Assembly: GCF_003003795.1 (NCBI RefSeq)
Contig: NZ_PVWK01000105.1
Coordinates: 1-47,226, forward strand
Direction of reading: 5' to 3'
DNA: 47,226 nt
Origin: Stenomitos frigidus ULC18
GTDB lineage: Bacteria > Cyanobacteriota > Cyanobacteriia > Leptolyngbyales > Leptolyngbyaceae
Below are positions 44,134 to 47,226 of the stretch, piece by piece. The notes beneath the pieces were generated by a model. The model had not been told where the DNA came from. It was given only the letters and a program-made list of their open reading frames with translations, and made no database searches. The translations under genes and the position numbers were made by a program. Position 1 is the stretch's first letter. Each line of letters starts with the position of its first letter.

Positions 44134-47061
<2,928 letters not shown>

Positions 47062-47226
47062 GAAGCTGTTTGAGAGGGATAGAACGTCAATACCTCTCGG
47101 TTAAGCCCCCAGCATTGTGGGTTTGGGGGCAACGGCTTCAGTCCTACTTATACCGTTTTAATATGAAGCTGCGCCAAATAGGGCTTCGAGAATGAAATTG
47201 TAGGCGGTCAACGACGCAATCGTTTC
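47062..47226. other. Right end of the window, non-coding
   Basis: GCCCCC at 47105-47110 and GGGGGC at 47125-47130 can pair as a hairpin downstream of the CHAT gene, possibly a terminator without T-run. No coding frame is seen before the end. Confidence 0.4.

Overview
The window is chromosomal DNA from a cyanobacterium. It carries genes specific to oxygenic phototrophs: psaL (photosystem I), a CpcT/CpeT-type bilin lyase (phycobilisomes), a cyanobacterial group 1 sigma factor, glycogen synthase, a crtW-type carotenoid ketolase and a PedR-like LuxR regulator. The octamer GCGATCGC (HIP1) and its core CGATCG occur throughout, inside genes and between them. Genus cannot be fixed from sequence alone. 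No rRNA, tRNA or CRISPR array was seen.

Layout. 1-4.9 kb: the tail of a possible gene, a secreted di-heme cytochrome c peroxidase-like protein, the 3' end (domains V and VI) of a group II intron, and a complete IS5-family element inserted just upstream of a frameshifted DUF4388 gene. 4.9-9.7 kb, minus strand: dnaX, then crtW followed by an ABC-2 permease and its ATPase in one apparent operon. 9.9-19.8 kb: rnhA (plus), then minus-strand glyS, a zinc-ribbon/PP2C phosphatase, a DUF6737 membrane protein and a 1260-residue STAND NTPase (HTH, NB-ARC, 14 WD40 repeats). 20-25.8 kb, plus strand: a VOC/GNAT pair, an O-methyltransferase, a pedR-like regulator, a small conserved protein overlapping hisS, and psaL. 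26-32 kb, minus strand: sigA/rpoD, a small hypothetical protein, a polysaccharide deacetylase plus degenerate receiver protein, thyX, and an exported protein whose stop codon lies in a 9-bp tandem repeat. 32-38.4 kb, plus strand: an exported TPR protein, a YdcF-like protein, a one-helix membrane protein, glgA, cpcT-like, a YbjN-like protein and a lipoate ligase-like protein. 38.4-43.7 kb, minus strand: a site-2 protease with CBS domains, a gap with two minus-strand terminator hairpins around a possible 62-residue protein, and a two-partner-secretion (filamentous haemagglutinin) exoprotein. 44-47 kb, plus strand: an exported TPR-CHAT protease, divergent from the exoprotein.

Most genes are core housekeeping or photosynthesis functions. 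The accessory signals are: (a) the divergent pair of an exported CHAT protease and a two-partner-secretion exoprotein; (b) crtW joined to an ABC-2 exporter; (c) the NB-ARC/WD40 protein; (d) the intron remnant, IS and decaying gene at 2.7-4.8 kb; and (e) several palindromic and simple repeats, some expanded in frame inside genes (dnaX, the CHAT protease, the exoprotein). I found no clearly new multi-gene system. The best candidates for a second look are the CHAT/exoprotein pair and the crtW-ABC operon.
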